Below, piece after piece: positions 1-6,535 of a DNA stretch of 13,160 bases (position 1 is the stretch's first letter; each line of letters opens with the position of its first letter). The stretch is from Candidatus Uhrbacteria bacterium RIFCSPLOWO2_02_FULL_48_12 (GTDB lineage Bacteria > Patescibacteriota > Patescibacteriia > GWA2-46-9), in NCBI GenBank assembly GCA_001791425.1, contig MGEP01000011.1, positions 7,457 to 20,616 of the forward strand, read 5' to 3'. Below the pieces are notes generated by a model. The model had not been told where the DNA came from. It saw nothing but the letters and a program-made list of their open reading frames with translations, and did not search any database. A program made the position numbers and the translations under genes.

Positions 1-1
1 T

Positions 2-472
2 CCATTGGATGAGGATGTAAAGGCCGAACCATTTTTTACGGAGCACACGAGCCCGTGGCTGACGCCATCGCTGGGCGTGGGACGATATCAAATTATCGTT
101 CGTGCTTTTGACAAAGCGGGAAATTGGCAAGACGGCACCCTCGTCATTGCCAATGAACCGCCGCCTCCATCGCTTCAAGAACGTTTGAGTCAGGGCATCA
201 TTATTGGTGGACAATTTATTCCATGGTGGATGCTCGGCGCTATCGGCGTTATCTTACTTTTGATTATTCTCGTTATTCTGATACTTTGGCGCCGCGCGCA
301 TGAGGATGTGGCTGAACAAATTCAGGAAACTCTTGAGAAGGCCCATCGCCGCTTACAGCACGAACATGAAAAAATAACAGCCGAGCTTAAGGAAGAGCAA
401 GAAGTGAAAGAAGTGTTGAGTCATGAGCTGGAGCATTTGAAAAAAGATAATCAAGATAAGATACCCCACTAA
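2..472 (+). CDS. Membrane-anchored Ig-like surface protein, C-terminal part (5' end outside window)
   Basis: The reading frame is open to the left edge, so only the last ~156 residues are visible. In order (numbered from the TTG at base 5): the end of an Ig-like/beta-sandwich domain (about 15-50, with VRAFDKAGNWQDGTLVI), a proline-rich linker EPPPPS, one strong transmembrane helix (about 73-95), then a charged coiled coil (about 98-150, rich in E, K, Q and H). The same order of Ig-like repeat with an 'AxDKAGN' turn, TM helix and coiled coil ends the next gene, so the two are tandem paralogs; this one probably also carries an N-terminal cohesin-type domain that is not visible. The expected topology is beta-domains outside and coiled coil in the cytoplasm. 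The stop is 9 nt before the next start, which suggests one operon. The function is unknown; surface structure or cell attachment is an inference. Confidence 0.75.
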   Translation, partial: PLDEDVKAEPFFTEHTSPWLTPSLGVGRYQIIVRAFDKAGNWQDGTLVIANEPPPPSLQERLSQGIIIGGQFIPWWMLGAIGVILLLIILVILILWRRAHEDVAEQIQETLEKAHRRLQHEHEKITAELKEEQEVKEVLSHELEHLKKDNQDKIPH

Positions 473-481
473 TTAACACCA

Positions 482-1906
482 ATGCTAACACCAATAGACA
501 CGAATATGAGTAATGGTTTGAGTAAAATTTTATTAGTGTATATTAGTTTATTATTCGTGTTTATTGGTGGGCTTTTGCCATCAATGGTAAAAGCGGCGGG
601 TACAGCGTCGCTATCATTGGTCTCTTCCAAACGTACTTATACCGTGGGTGATAATTTTACGGCCAGCGTAATTTTGAGCACGGGCGGTGTCAGCATTAAC
701 GCGGCCAGCGCCACCATTACCTTTGATCAAAGTAAACTGTCGGTGGTGAGCGTGGCGCGGTCTGGTTCTGTTTTTACCTTGTGGGCCGAAGAGCCAACTT
801 TTTCTAACAGTCAGGGTATTATCAGTTTTGGCGGCGGTTTGCCAACGCCGGGTTTTTCCGGCAGTGGAGCGACGTTGATTCGCGTTGCTTTTAGAGCTAA
901 GGCGGCCGGGCAAACAGCCGTAAGATTTTCTAGCGGTACGGTTTTAGCCAATGACGGCAAGGGCACTAATGTTCTCGCTGGTTTGGGCAGTTTAGAATTA
1001 ACTATTGCAGCCGCAACTGCGCCGCCCAGCACACCAATACCAGCCCAGCCAGAACGAGCGCCGACAACAACTCCAGCGGGTGAGGTGCCGGTCGCGCCGG
1101 TTATTGTGTCGCGCACCCATCCTGATGATTCGCGTTGGTACAAAAACACTACGCCGGGATTTATTTGGGAATTACCGACCGATGCCAAAGGGGTGAGTGT
1201 TAGTACTGACCAAAATTTAGAGGGCGACCCGGGCACGAAATCACTAGGGTTATTTAATTTTTATACGGCCAAGGAACCGCTCAAAGACGGGGTTTGGTAT
1301 GCTCACGTTCGTTTGAGCAACAGTCGAGGATGGGGAGCGACTGGTCACTATAAAATAGCCATTGATACTTCGCCGCCGACAATTACTTCTGCCAAAATTG
1401 TTTCAGAAGCGGCTCGCGCCAGAGCCATAGAATTTTCCACTACTGACAAACTTTCTTCAACAGACCATGTGGCCATCATGCTTGATGGCGAAGAAATAGC
1501 GACCGCCGCAAGCTCGCCATATACCTTGCCGTCGTTATCAGCAGGCAACCATGTCATTACAATTACCGCTGTTGACAAGGCCGGCAATAAGGGTGCGGAA
1601 GATTTGTATTTAAGTATTATTGGCGCCGAGCCGTCTGTGATTACTGTGAGAAACATACTGCCGACAATTTTAGCCCTGCTTCTTGCCATAATTTTGGCCG
1701 TTGTTTTTGTTGTTTGGTATATTCATGAACGGCATCACCGCAAGGTTATTTTGACGGAGCTTGCTAAAACCAGAAAAGAGCTCAAGGGAATGTCGCAAAA
1801 ACTGCGTGCTTTAGAGAATAAGTTAAAAACCAATGCCAACAATACTAACCTGAATGCGCCGCCGGCCAAAACGCAGTCACAGAATGTTCCTCCTGCTAAG
1901 CCATGA
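482..1906 (+). CDS. Cohesin-domain surface protein with Ig-like domains, TM anchor and C-terminal coiled coil
   Basis: 474 residues. A signal peptide is seen at about 14-39 (hydrophobic stretch ending SMVKAAG). Residues about 42-176 look like a cohesin-type beta-sandwich (opening ASLSLVSSKRTYTVGDNFTASV, later ATITFDQSKLSVVSV and a LIRVAFRAKAAGQTAVRF strand pair). A Pro/Thr/Ala-rich linker follows (177-205), then two further beta-domains (about 206-295 and 296-380, the second with ITAVDKAGNKG), a TM helix (about 390-413), a basic stretch, a coiled coil (420-450) and an Asn/Pro/Ala-rich tail. Cohesins bind dockerins in cellulosomes, but in non-cellulolytic bacteria cohesin-like domains serve as general surface modules; no dockerin is visible here. 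It is paralogous to the upstream gene and probably co-transcribed. An alternative start at Met9 (base 506) would give a more typical signal peptide; neither start has a Shine-Dalgarno sequence. Domain calls are by eye. Confidence 0.85.
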   Translation: MLTPIDTNMSNGLSKILLVYISLLFVFIGGLLPSMVKAAGTASLSLVSSKRTYTVGDNFTASVILSTGGVSINAASATITFDQSKLSVVSVARSGSVFTLWAEEPTFSNSQGIISFGGGLPTPGFSGSGATLIRVAFRAKAAGQTAVRFSSGTVLANDGKGTNVLAGLGSLELTIAAATAPPSTPIPAQPERAPTTTPAGEVPVAPVIVSRTHPDDSRWYKNTTPGFIWELPTDAKGVSVSTDQNLEGDPGTKSLGLFNFYTAKEPLKDGVWYAHVRLSNSRGWGATGHYKIAIDTSPPTITSAKIVSEAARARAIEFSTTDKLSSTDHVAIMLDGEEIATAASSPYTLPSLSAGNHVITITAVDKAGNKGAEDLYLSIIGAEPSVITVRNILPTILALLLAIILAVVFVVWYIHERHHRKVILTELAKTRKELKGMSQKLRALENKLKTNANNTNLNAPPAKTQSQNVPPAKP

Positions 1907-1946
1907 AGTATAAAGAGCCATAAGATTTAAGCCGTAAGACGGTGTC

Positions 1947-1975
1947 TTGACCTTATCATTAAGATTCTGTAAGAT
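1947..1975 (+). promoter_or_regulatory. Sigma70-type promoter for rplU
   Basis: TTGACC at 1947-1952 (5/6 to TTGACA), a 17-nt spacer, and TAAGAT at 1970-1975 (4/6 to TATAAT). The predicted start of transcription is near 1982, giving a leader of about 28 nt before the rplU ATG at 2010. It lies in the gap after the cohesin gene, so rplU probably has its own transcript. Confidence 0.6.
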
Positions 1976-2009
1976 ATACGCAATCTGTTTCATTTTTTGA
2001 ACTAAATTT

Positions 2010-2324
2010 ATGAATCTAGCTGTTATTAAAACCGGCGGGAAGCAATATCTGGTTAAGCCAAACCAGAAGCTTAGGGTGGAAAAGCTACCTGGCGAAGTTG
2101 GAGCAACAATTACATTTGGCGAAGTTTTACTGGTTGCCGAGGATGATCAGGTGACTATTGGTCAGCCGTTTATTGAAGGCGCTAAGGTCACCGCCGCAGT
2201 TACGGGGCAGGGGAGAGGCAAAAAAATTATTGTGCAAAAATATAAGCCCAAGGTGCGTTATCGGAAAAAAATGGGGCATCGTCAGTTTTTTACGGAGATT
2301 ATCGTAAAGAATATAGAGTATTAA
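2010..2324 (+). CDS. rplU: 50S ribosomal protein L21
   Basis: 104 residues, the normal full length for bL21. The family pattern is clear: start AVIKTGGKQYLVKPNQKLRVEKL, central FGEVLLVAEDD and a basic C-terminus KYKPKVRYRKKMGHRQ with the terminal beta strand TEIIVKNI. L21 binds 23S rRNA in the large subunit. It has its own promoter just upstream and an SD-less start in an AAATTTATG context. In most bacteria rpmA (L27) follows directly; here the next gene is recR on the opposite strand, so rpmA is elsewhere or absent. Confidence 0.97.
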   Translation: MNLAVIKTGGKQYLVKPNQKLRVEKLPGEVGATITFGEVLLVAEDDQVTIGQPFIEGAKVTAAVTGQGRGKKIIVQKYKPKVRYRKKMGHRQFFTEIIVKNIEY

Positions 2325-2326
2325 CT

Positions 2327-2360
2327 TACGAAAATACGAAATAATACGAAAGTACGAAAA
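2327..2360. repeat. Four-copy TACGAAA short repeat between rplU and recR 3' ends
   Basis: The heptamer TACGAAA occurs at 2327, 2335, 2345 and 2353 (spacings 8, 10, 8) and fills the whole gap between the convergent rplU and recR stop codons. No hairpin with a T-run is present, so it does not read as a classical terminator. Its function is unknown. Confidence 0.7.
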
Positions 2361-2362
2361 GA

Positions 2363-2962
2363 TTAGACTTCTCTTCTGTTTGCGAAGGCGCTTTGGAGCG
2401 TCGCTTCGTCGGCATATTCCAGACGGGAACCGGTCGGCAAGCCGCGAGCCAAGCGCGTAATTTTAAGACTCAAGGGTTTCAGGAGTTTTATTAAATATAG
2501 GCCAGTGGCATCGCCTTCAAGATTAGCGTTAAGGGCCAAGATTAATTCTTTGACGTCATTGGTTTTCAGTTTTGTCTGCAATTCTTTTATTCTTAGCTGG
2601 GTAGCGTGTATGCCCTCAATTGGATTAATCAGTCCGCCTAATACGAAATATCGGCCATGATACAGCCCGGTTTGTTCCAAGGGAAAAATATCACGGCCGT
2701 CTGCCACCACGCATAATTCTGATTTATTTCTTTTTCCATCAGAGCAAATTGAACAAAGAGCGCGTTCGCTGAATTGCCCGCATTCTTGGCAAACCATGAT
2801 GTGCTCTCTAAGCTCTGTTATGGCAGACGCCAGATCGCTCGCCGCCTCGGCTTTGCCCTGGAGAAGCGAAAAAGCGAACCGTTCAGCGGTTTTGCGGCCA
2901 ATACCGGGCAGGACCATAAAGGCCTCAATAAGGCGGCGCAGTGGTTCGGGGTAGTGAGGCAT
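2363..2962 (-). CDS. recR: Recombination mediator protein RecR
   Basis: 199 residues, normal length. RecR acts with RecO (and RecF) to load RecA on SSB-coated single-stranded DNA at gaps. Visible: helix-hairpin-helix LPGIGRKTAERFAF (18-31); a four-cysteine zinc motif C58-x2-C61-x8-C70-x2-C73; a Toprim domain from about 82 (LCVVADGRDIFPLEQTG); and the C-terminal ARGLPTGSRLEYADEATLQSAF segment (172-193). The Toprim glutamate usual in the VVE motif is Ala87 (codon GCA), which is odd; RecR is not known to be a nuclease or topoisomerase, so function need not be lost. The gene follows dnaB on the same strand after an 87-nt gap and probably belongs to the same transcription unit. No SD precedes the ATG. 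Confidence 0.96.
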   Translation of the reverse strand: MPHYPEPLRRLIEAFMVLPGIGRKTAERFAFSLLQGKAEAASDLASAITELREHIMVCQECGQFSERALCSICSDGKRNKSELCVVADGRDIFPLEQTGLYHGRYFVLGGLINPIEGIHATQLRIKELQTKLKTNDVKELILALNANLEGDATGLYLIKLLKPLSLKITRLARGLPTGSRLEYADEATLQSAFANRREV

Positions 2963-2981
2963 TGTTATAATAATGAATTAT

Positions 2982-3038
2982 GAATATAGAATGTTGAATA
3001 TAGAACGTTTGTAATTCCTGATTCATGATTCTATATTC
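2982..3038. repeat. AT-rich direct and inverted repeat between dnaB and recR
   Basis: GAATATAGAAT at 2982-2992 is followed by a second copy GAATATAGAA at 2996-3005, and its exact reverse complement ATTCTATATTC lies at 3028-3038. Together they can form an 11-bp hairpin in the dnaB-recR intergenic transcript. There is no adjacent T-run, so it is more like a dispersed intergenic repeat or an RNA processing/stability hairpin than a terminator. Confidence 0.55.
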
Positions 3039-3049
3039 TTGATTCCAGT

Positions 3050-4429
3050 TTAGAATACCGGTACTTTTTCGGCGCGCTGATGTTCCAGGTTTTGGAAGCT
3101 CACGCGGCCTTCGTCAAAATATAAATCAACCGTACCGGTTGGGCCATTGCGGTGCTTGTCAATCCTTATCTGGGCAATATTACGTTCCTCCAGCGGCACA
3201 TCACGAACACTGCGATCCATGGCCTTGCGATAGATAAACAAAACAACGTCGGCGTCTTGTTCAATGGTGCCCGAATCGCGCAGATCAGCAAGTTTGGGCA
3301 CAGCCGGACTGCGTGCTTCCACGGCGCGCGAAAGCTGGGACAAGGCAAGAACTGGTATATTTAATTCTCGCGCGAGCCCCTTAAGCGCTCGCGTGATTTC
3401 GGAAATTTCCTGCACCCGATTATCGCTTTTTGTTCTTGATTCCATGAGCTGAAGGTAATCTATAATCAAGAGCCCAAGGCCCTTCTCCATTTGCAGGCGC
3501 CTAGCTCTCGCTCGTATTTCCATAATATTGGCGGTGGCGCCGTCATCAATGTAGATTGGAGCGTTAGACAGGAGATCCATGGCGTGGCCAATTCGTCCAA
3601 AATCATTGTCTTCGCCCTTGTCCGAGAGGCGACCGGTACGCATCCGCCACAAATCCACACCGGCCTCGGCGCACAACAGACGATCAACCAACTGCTCCTT
3701 AGACATTTCTAAACTGAATATGCCGACCGGAACTTTTGAACGCAGGGCAACGTGGCGGGCGATATCCATGGCAAATGAGGTTTTGCCAACCGAAGGACGC
3801 GAGGCTAAAATAATAAGGTCGGATTTTTGCAGGCCGGCAAGTTTGGCATCAAGTTCAGGAAAGTGTGTTGGCACGCCGCGCAATTTTCCGCTCTCACGAT
3901 GCAATTCGTCTATACGCTCAAAGGCCTCGGCGAGCAGAGATTTAACTGACAAAAAAACATGCCGCAAATATTTTTGCGTCACGGAAAAAAGCGTTTGCTC
4001 GGCTTTGTCTAAGGTGTCGTCAATATTTTCTTCTTCTTCGTAACCAAGGGAGGTAATTTTATTGCCAGCGTCCAGCAATCGGCGCAGAGTCGCTTTGCGC
4101 TGAACAATGGCGGCATAGTGCGCCACGTGCGCGGCCGTAGGCACGGCGTTTACCAAACTGACCAAATAGCTCTGGCCGCCAATCGCAGACAACAACTTTT
4201 TTTCTTCCAGCCGATTGCTTAAGCTTAAAATATCAATCGGTTCATGCTTGGCAAACAAGTCAATCATGGCTTCGTAGACGAAACGATGAATGTCTTTGTA
4301 AAAATCTTCAGGATTAACAATATCAATTATTCTGAAAATCGCCTCTTTATCCAATAACAGAGCACCCAGCAAGGATTGCTCGGCTTCAATATTTTGAGGC
4401 GGGACCTTGATTACTTCATTATTATCCAT
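3050..4429 (-). CDS. dnaB: Replicative DNA helicase DnaB
   Basis: 459 residues, close to the usual length (~450-470), with no intein. DnaB is the hexameric 5'-3' helicase at the replication fork that also recruits primase. The N-terminal domain spans about 8-110 (PPQNIEAEQSLLGALLLD), a linker about 111-180, and the RecA-like motor about 185-450. Motifs: Walker A with SRPSVGKTS (210-218), catalytic Glu in SLEM (E241), Walker B LLIIDYLQL (D324), LSQLSR (363-368), LRDSGTIEQDADVVLF (383-398) and a basic segment DKHRNGPTG (424-432) that fits the arginine-finger region. It is divergent from the gene at 4753 and upstream of recR on the same strand. The start is the ATG of MDNNEVIKVPPQNIEAEQ, which matches the usual family N-terminus. 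Confidence 0.98.
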   Translation of the reverse strand: MDNNEVIKVPPQNIEAEQSLLGALLLDKEAIFRIIDIVNPEDFYKDIHRFVYEAMIDLFAKHEPIDILSLSNRLEEKKLLSAIGGQSYLVSLVNAVPTAAHVAHYAAIVQRKATLRRLLDAGNKITSLGYEEEENIDDTLDKAEQTLFSVTQKYLRHVFLSVKSLLAEAFERIDELHRESGKLRGVPTHFPELDAKLAGLQKSDLIILASRPSVGKTSFAMDIARHVALRSKVPVGIFSLEMSKEQLVDRLLCAEAGVDLWRMRTGRLSDKGEDNDFGRIGHAMDLLSNAPIYIDDGATANIMEIRARARRLQMEKGLGLLIIDYLQLMESRTKSDNRVQEISEITRALKGLARELNIPVLALSQLSRAVEARSPAVPKLADLRDSGTIEQDADVVLFIYRKAMDRSVRDVPLEERNIAQIRIDKHRNGPTGTVDLYFDEGRVSFQNLEHQRAEKVPVF

Positions 4430-4487
4430 GATCTAACTCTATAACGAGGTCGTGCTTTGGGCAATAGCAGAATGGTTAATAAAATGT

Positions 4488-4642
4488 GGGTAACCCCGTA
4501 ATACAACATTCATGATTAAAATGACAATACTATAAATTTCTTCATTGAATAGCTAATATCATAAATACAATCACGGTGTTTTCATTATTAACTGGCAAAT
4601 CCAGTCGGGTTTGCTAATGAATGTTGATATACGGGGTAACCC
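4488..4642. repeat. MITE-like element with ~26-bp imperfect terminal inverted repeats
   Basis: In the 323-nt gene-free region between dnaB and the MscS-like gene, the arm at 4488-4513 (GGGTAACCCCGTAATACAAC and on to ATTCAT) matches the reverse complement of 4617-4642 at 22 of 26 positions. The ~103-nt interior is AT-rich and holds a small hairpin ACTGG-CAAAT-CCAGT (4591-4605). The right arm overlaps a perfect palindrome ACGGGGTAACCCCGT (4631-4645). No ORF, transposase or clear target-site duplication is visible. It may be a non-autonomous mobile element, a structured RNA, or a regulatory or origin-associated element near dnaB. Confidence 0.6.
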
Positions 4643-4691
4643 CGTTAGAAGTTTGATTAAGGCGTGGATGTTTGCTGGTATTTTTTGGAGG

Positions 4692-4719
4692 TTGAGTTAT
4701 CTGATGATTGTGTTATGAT
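4692..4719 (+). promoter_or_regulatory. Extended -10 promoter for the MscS-like gene
   Basis: TTGAGT at 4692-4697, a 16-nt spacer, and TATGAT at 4714-4719 preceded by TGT (extended -10 TGn). Transcription would start near 4726, about 27 nt before the ATG at 4753. Confidence 0.6.
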
Positions 4720-4752
4720 TTGTTCAAAATTACTCGTATTTAACCATAATTT

Positions 4753-5442
4753 ATGTACGAACAAACGTTAGCAGAGGTGCTCTGGCAGGCCGTTAGGGAA
4801 ACTATTAGAAGCTCTTTAATATATTTGCCTTTAACGATTGGCGGCATTTTGATCTTTGTGTGCGGCTGGATAATCGCCGGCCTGATCGGTCAAGCTGTTG
4901 AGCGTTTGCTCAATCGTATTGGCCTAGACCATTTTTTGGGGCAAATTAGGTGGTTTGAGCCCCTAGAGCGCTTGGGAGTTAGAATACGCGCCGCCTATGC
5001 CATAGGCGCGATTATTCGCTGGTTCATTATTTTTCTATTACTATCATCGGTGGCCGAAGCATTGCGTTTATCGGCGGTAACAACATTCCTGCAGTCTATT
5101 ATTAATTATTTGCCGAGTTTATTCAGCGCTATTTTGATTTTATTGATTGGGGCACTGCTGGCTGATTTTTTAGGAAAGTTGGTGTGGTTAGGAGCATCAG
5201 TCGTGCACCCAGAAGCGAGTCATTTCTTAAAAAATATTACCCGCGCGGCTCTTTGGATTTTTAGTTTAGTGGCCGCCGTAGAACAATTGGGGCTGGCCGC
5301 CGAGCTTTTGCAAACTTTCATTATTGGCTTAGCGGCCCTGCTTGCCATTGCCGGCGGCATTGCCTTTGGGCTTAGTGGACGTGATTACGCCTCTCATTTG
5401 ATAGATAAAGTCTATCGTGATATAAATCAAGAGCATGAATAA
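4753..5442 (+). CDS. Small membrane protein with TM-helix (MscS-like) repeats
   Basis: 229 residues. Hydrophobic segments lie at about 23-48, 83-104, 118-140 and 165-206 (the last probably two helices). The glycine/alanine-rich helix ending AIAGGIAFGLSGRDYASHLIDKVY resembles the TM3/'conserved TM helix' signature of the mechanosensitive-channel-related family. The cytoplasmic beta domain of a full MscS is missing: the protein ends about 20 residues after this motif. It may be a small channel, a scaffold or another membrane protein; osmotic function is an inference from family resemblance. It has its own promoter, an AATTTATG start without SD, and stands alone between dnaB and tRNA-Lys. Confidence 0.7.
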   Translation: MYEQTLAEVLWQAVRETIRSSLIYLPLTIGGILIFVCGWIIAGLIGQAVERLLNRIGLDHFLGQIRWFEPLERLGVRIRAAYAIGAIIRWFIIFLLLSSVAEALRLSAVTTFLQSIINYLPSLFSAILILLIGALLADFLGKLVWLGASVVHPEASHFLKNITRAALWIFSLVAAVEQLGLAAELLQTFIIGLAALLAIAGGIAFGLSGRDYASHLIDKVYRDINQEHE

Positions 5443-5509
5443 ATCACATAACTTTCAGAATGTTCAGCGACATGGTGCACAATAAAAATATATTAGTAGT
5501 CAGATTTGC

Positions 5510-5581
5510 GGGTCCGTAGCTCAATGGTAGAGCAAGAGCCTTTTAAGCTCGAGGTTCTGGGTTCGAGTCCCAGCGGACCCA
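5510..5581 (+). tRNA. tRNA-Lys (anticodon UUU)
   Basis: Complete cloverleaf: acceptor GGGTCCG/CGGACCC, D stem GCTC/GAGC, anticodon loop CTTTTAA (anticodon TTT), T arm CTGGG-TTCGAGT-CCCAG, discriminator A73. The anticodon stem AGAGC/GCTCG has one A-G mismatch at its outer pair. CCA is not encoded, so it must be added after transcription. Its last 17 nt plus 4 nt of flank are duplicated at 5788-5808. Confidence 0.95.
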
Positions 5582-5597
5582 TATGGTATAAAATAAA

Positions 5598-5624
5598 ACG
5601 TCCTTATGGGCGTATTATTTTTTT
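5598..5624 (+). terminator. Probable intrinsic terminator of tRNA-Lys
   Basis: Stem ACGTCC (5598-5603), loop TTAT, GGGCGT (5608-5613) with one G-T pair, followed by ATTA and a run of seven T (5618-5624). It lies 17 nt after the tRNA end. The short gap between stem and T-run makes it moderate. Confidence 0.5.
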
Positions 5625-5640
5625 CTCTAAAATGCTACAC

Positions 5641-5660
5641 TGGGAATCGAACTCGGGAAG
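5641..5660 (-). pseudogene. Reverse-strand tRNA T-arm-like fragment
   Basis: On the minus strand these bases read CCCGAGTTCGATTCCCA, with a T-loop consensus TTCGATT, and resemble the end of a tRNA. The T-stem halves do not pair well (CCGAG against CCCAG), and no D or anticodon arm is attached. It is probably a degraded tRNA fragment; it could also be chance similarity. Confidence 0.35.
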
Positions 5661-5665
5661 GGGGT

Positions 5666-5786
5666 TCCGCCATAGGCGGACAGGCGGGGAAACGGGAGTT
5701 TCCCCGTGGTGGAAGTTGTTGAAACCGCAAGGTTTCAAGGAGTCCGCCCGAGGCGGGCGATGGGTTCTAGCCCCGGCAGACGGGGC
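5666..5786. repeat. Chain of five perfect short hairpins downstream of tRNA-Lys
   Basis: Successive perfect inverted repeats: TCCGCC-ATA-GGCGGA (5666-5680); CGGGGAAAC-GGGA-GTTTCCCCG (5685-5706); TTGAAACC-GCAA-GGTTTCAA (5719-5738, GCAA tetraloop); CGCCCG-AGG-CGGGCG (5745-5759); GCCCCG-GCAGA-CGGGGC (5770-5786). They are only 4-12 nt apart. No protein gene is supported here. The GCCC/GGGC and TCCGCC/GGCGGA types look like dispersed palindromic repeats rather than terminators, since no T-runs follow. Confidence 0.75.
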
Positions 5787-5804
5787 GGAGTCCCAGCGGA
5801 CCCA
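5740..5804 (+). pseudogene. tRNA-Lys-derived remnant with a hairpin inserted in the T-loop
   Basis: GAGTCCCAGCGGACCCATATG (split here as GAGTCCCAGC + GGACCCATATG) occurs at 5565-5585 (tRNA-Lys 3' end) and again exactly at 5788-5808. In the second copy the T-loop TTC|GAGT is interrupted by 20 nt (5768-5787) containing the perfect hairpin GCCCCG-GCAGA-CGGGGC. The acceptor 3' strand CGGACCC (5797-5803) can pair 6/7 with GAGTCCG at 5740-5746. D and anticodon arms are missing; a CGCCCG-AGG-CGGGCG hairpin occupies their place. It is either a decayed duplicate of tRNA-Lys or an att-like duplication of a tRNA 3' end. Confidence 0.6.
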
Positions 5805-5843
5805 TATGATATAAGCGGAATGGGCAAGCATTAATGGTAATTT

Positions 5844-6497
5844 ATGAATCTGCCAGACAATCTCATTCTCGGAAATGGTGAGGAGATAGTTCGCTTGGTT
5901 CGGGTGCACTGGCTGACCGTTGCCCCATCATTGGTCGGCATTATTTTTATTTTTTTAGCGCCTTTCTTTTTTCTCTGGCCCCTCATGCAGTTCGGTCCCG
6001 TGGGGCTTAGCGCTTTTGTTATAGTTGTTTTCGCAGCTATTTTTTTTGGGGCACGAGAATATCGCCGCTGGCAGAAAAGCGTTTTGATTCTTACGACGGC
6101 GCGGTTTCTTTGGACCGAACAGCGCGGTTTTTTTGATAAAAAAGTGAGCGAAGCGTATTACCAAAATGTTCAGGACGTTTCGTATCGCATTAAGGGGCTT
6201 TGGGCGGCACTCGCGCATTTTGGCTCATTGACCATTCAGGTGGCCGGCGTTGCCGCGCCATTAGAACTTCATAATTTGTCGCGTCCTGACGACCTGCAGC
6301 ACCTTATCTTGGAACTCAAGGAGCGAAAAATTGCGAGTCAATTGGGCGATCAAGCGGAATGGTGGGAAGATAGATTAATGAGCATGAATGAAAATGAACG
6401 GCGAACATTTTTTAAAAAGATTCAAGGCGAGCTGGGTGAAGAGCAGTGGCTCAACCTCTTTCGGCAAGATTCTGAGAATAACAAATCTACGAAGTGA
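5844..6497 (+). CDS. Bacterial PH-domain (DUF304/YdbS-like) membrane protein
   Basis: 217 residues. A short N-terminal segment (LPDNLILGNGEEIVRLVRVHW) leads into two TM helices (about 24-48 and 52-70), then a bacterial PH-like domain (about 71-160) with the typical SVLILTTARFLWTEQRGFFDKKVSEAYYQNVQDVSY stretch: beta strand, 'T..R', and the 'I....V.DV' segment common to YdbS/DUF304 proteins. The tail is acidic and helical (WWEDRLMSMNENERRTFFKKIQGELGEEQWLNLF). The role is unknown; the family is membrane-linked. The start has AATTTATG context and no SD. It heads a co-directional group with the FtsB-like and SurA_N-like genes. Confidence 0.8.
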   Translation: MNLPDNLILGNGEEIVRLVRVHWLTVAPSLVGIIFIFLAPFFFLWPLMQFGPVGLSAFVIVVFAAIFFGAREYRRWQKSVLILTTARFLWTEQRGFFDKKVSEAYYQNVQDVSYRIKGLWAALAHFGSLTIQVAGVAAPLELHNLSRPDDLQHLILELKERKIASQLGDQAEWWEDRLMSMNENERRTFFKKIQGELGEEQWLNLFRQDSENNKSTK

Positions 6498-6500
6498 CGC

Positions 6501-6529
6501 TTGCCGAGTTTGTTATTGTCAAGTAAAAT
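6501..6529 (+). promoter_or_regulatory. Promoter giving a leaderless FtsB-like mRNA
   Basis: TTGCCG at 6501-6506, a 17-nt spacer, and TAAAAT at 6524-6529 (5/6 to TATAAT). The expected start of transcription, about 7 nt after the -10, falls on or next to the ATG at 6536, so the transcript would be leaderless or nearly so. Confidence 0.45.
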
Positions 6530-6535
6530 AATATT

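Noticed and set aside
614..1689. Antisense reading frames within the cohesin gene
   Set aside because: Shadows of the real gene in a G+C-richer stretch, without domain similarity.
4488..4642. Insertion sequence
   Set aside because: No transposase frame within or beside the inverted repeats; only a non-autonomous element could be argued.
5666..5786. CRISPR array
   Set aside because: The hairpins differ from each other in sequence and there are no constant repeats with unique spacers.
5506..5814. Plus-strand reading frame of 102 codons covering tRNA-Lys and the hairpin chain
   Set aside because: It translates through a complete tRNA and the duplicated tRNA 3' end; the composition is that of hairpin DNA and there is no recognisable domain.
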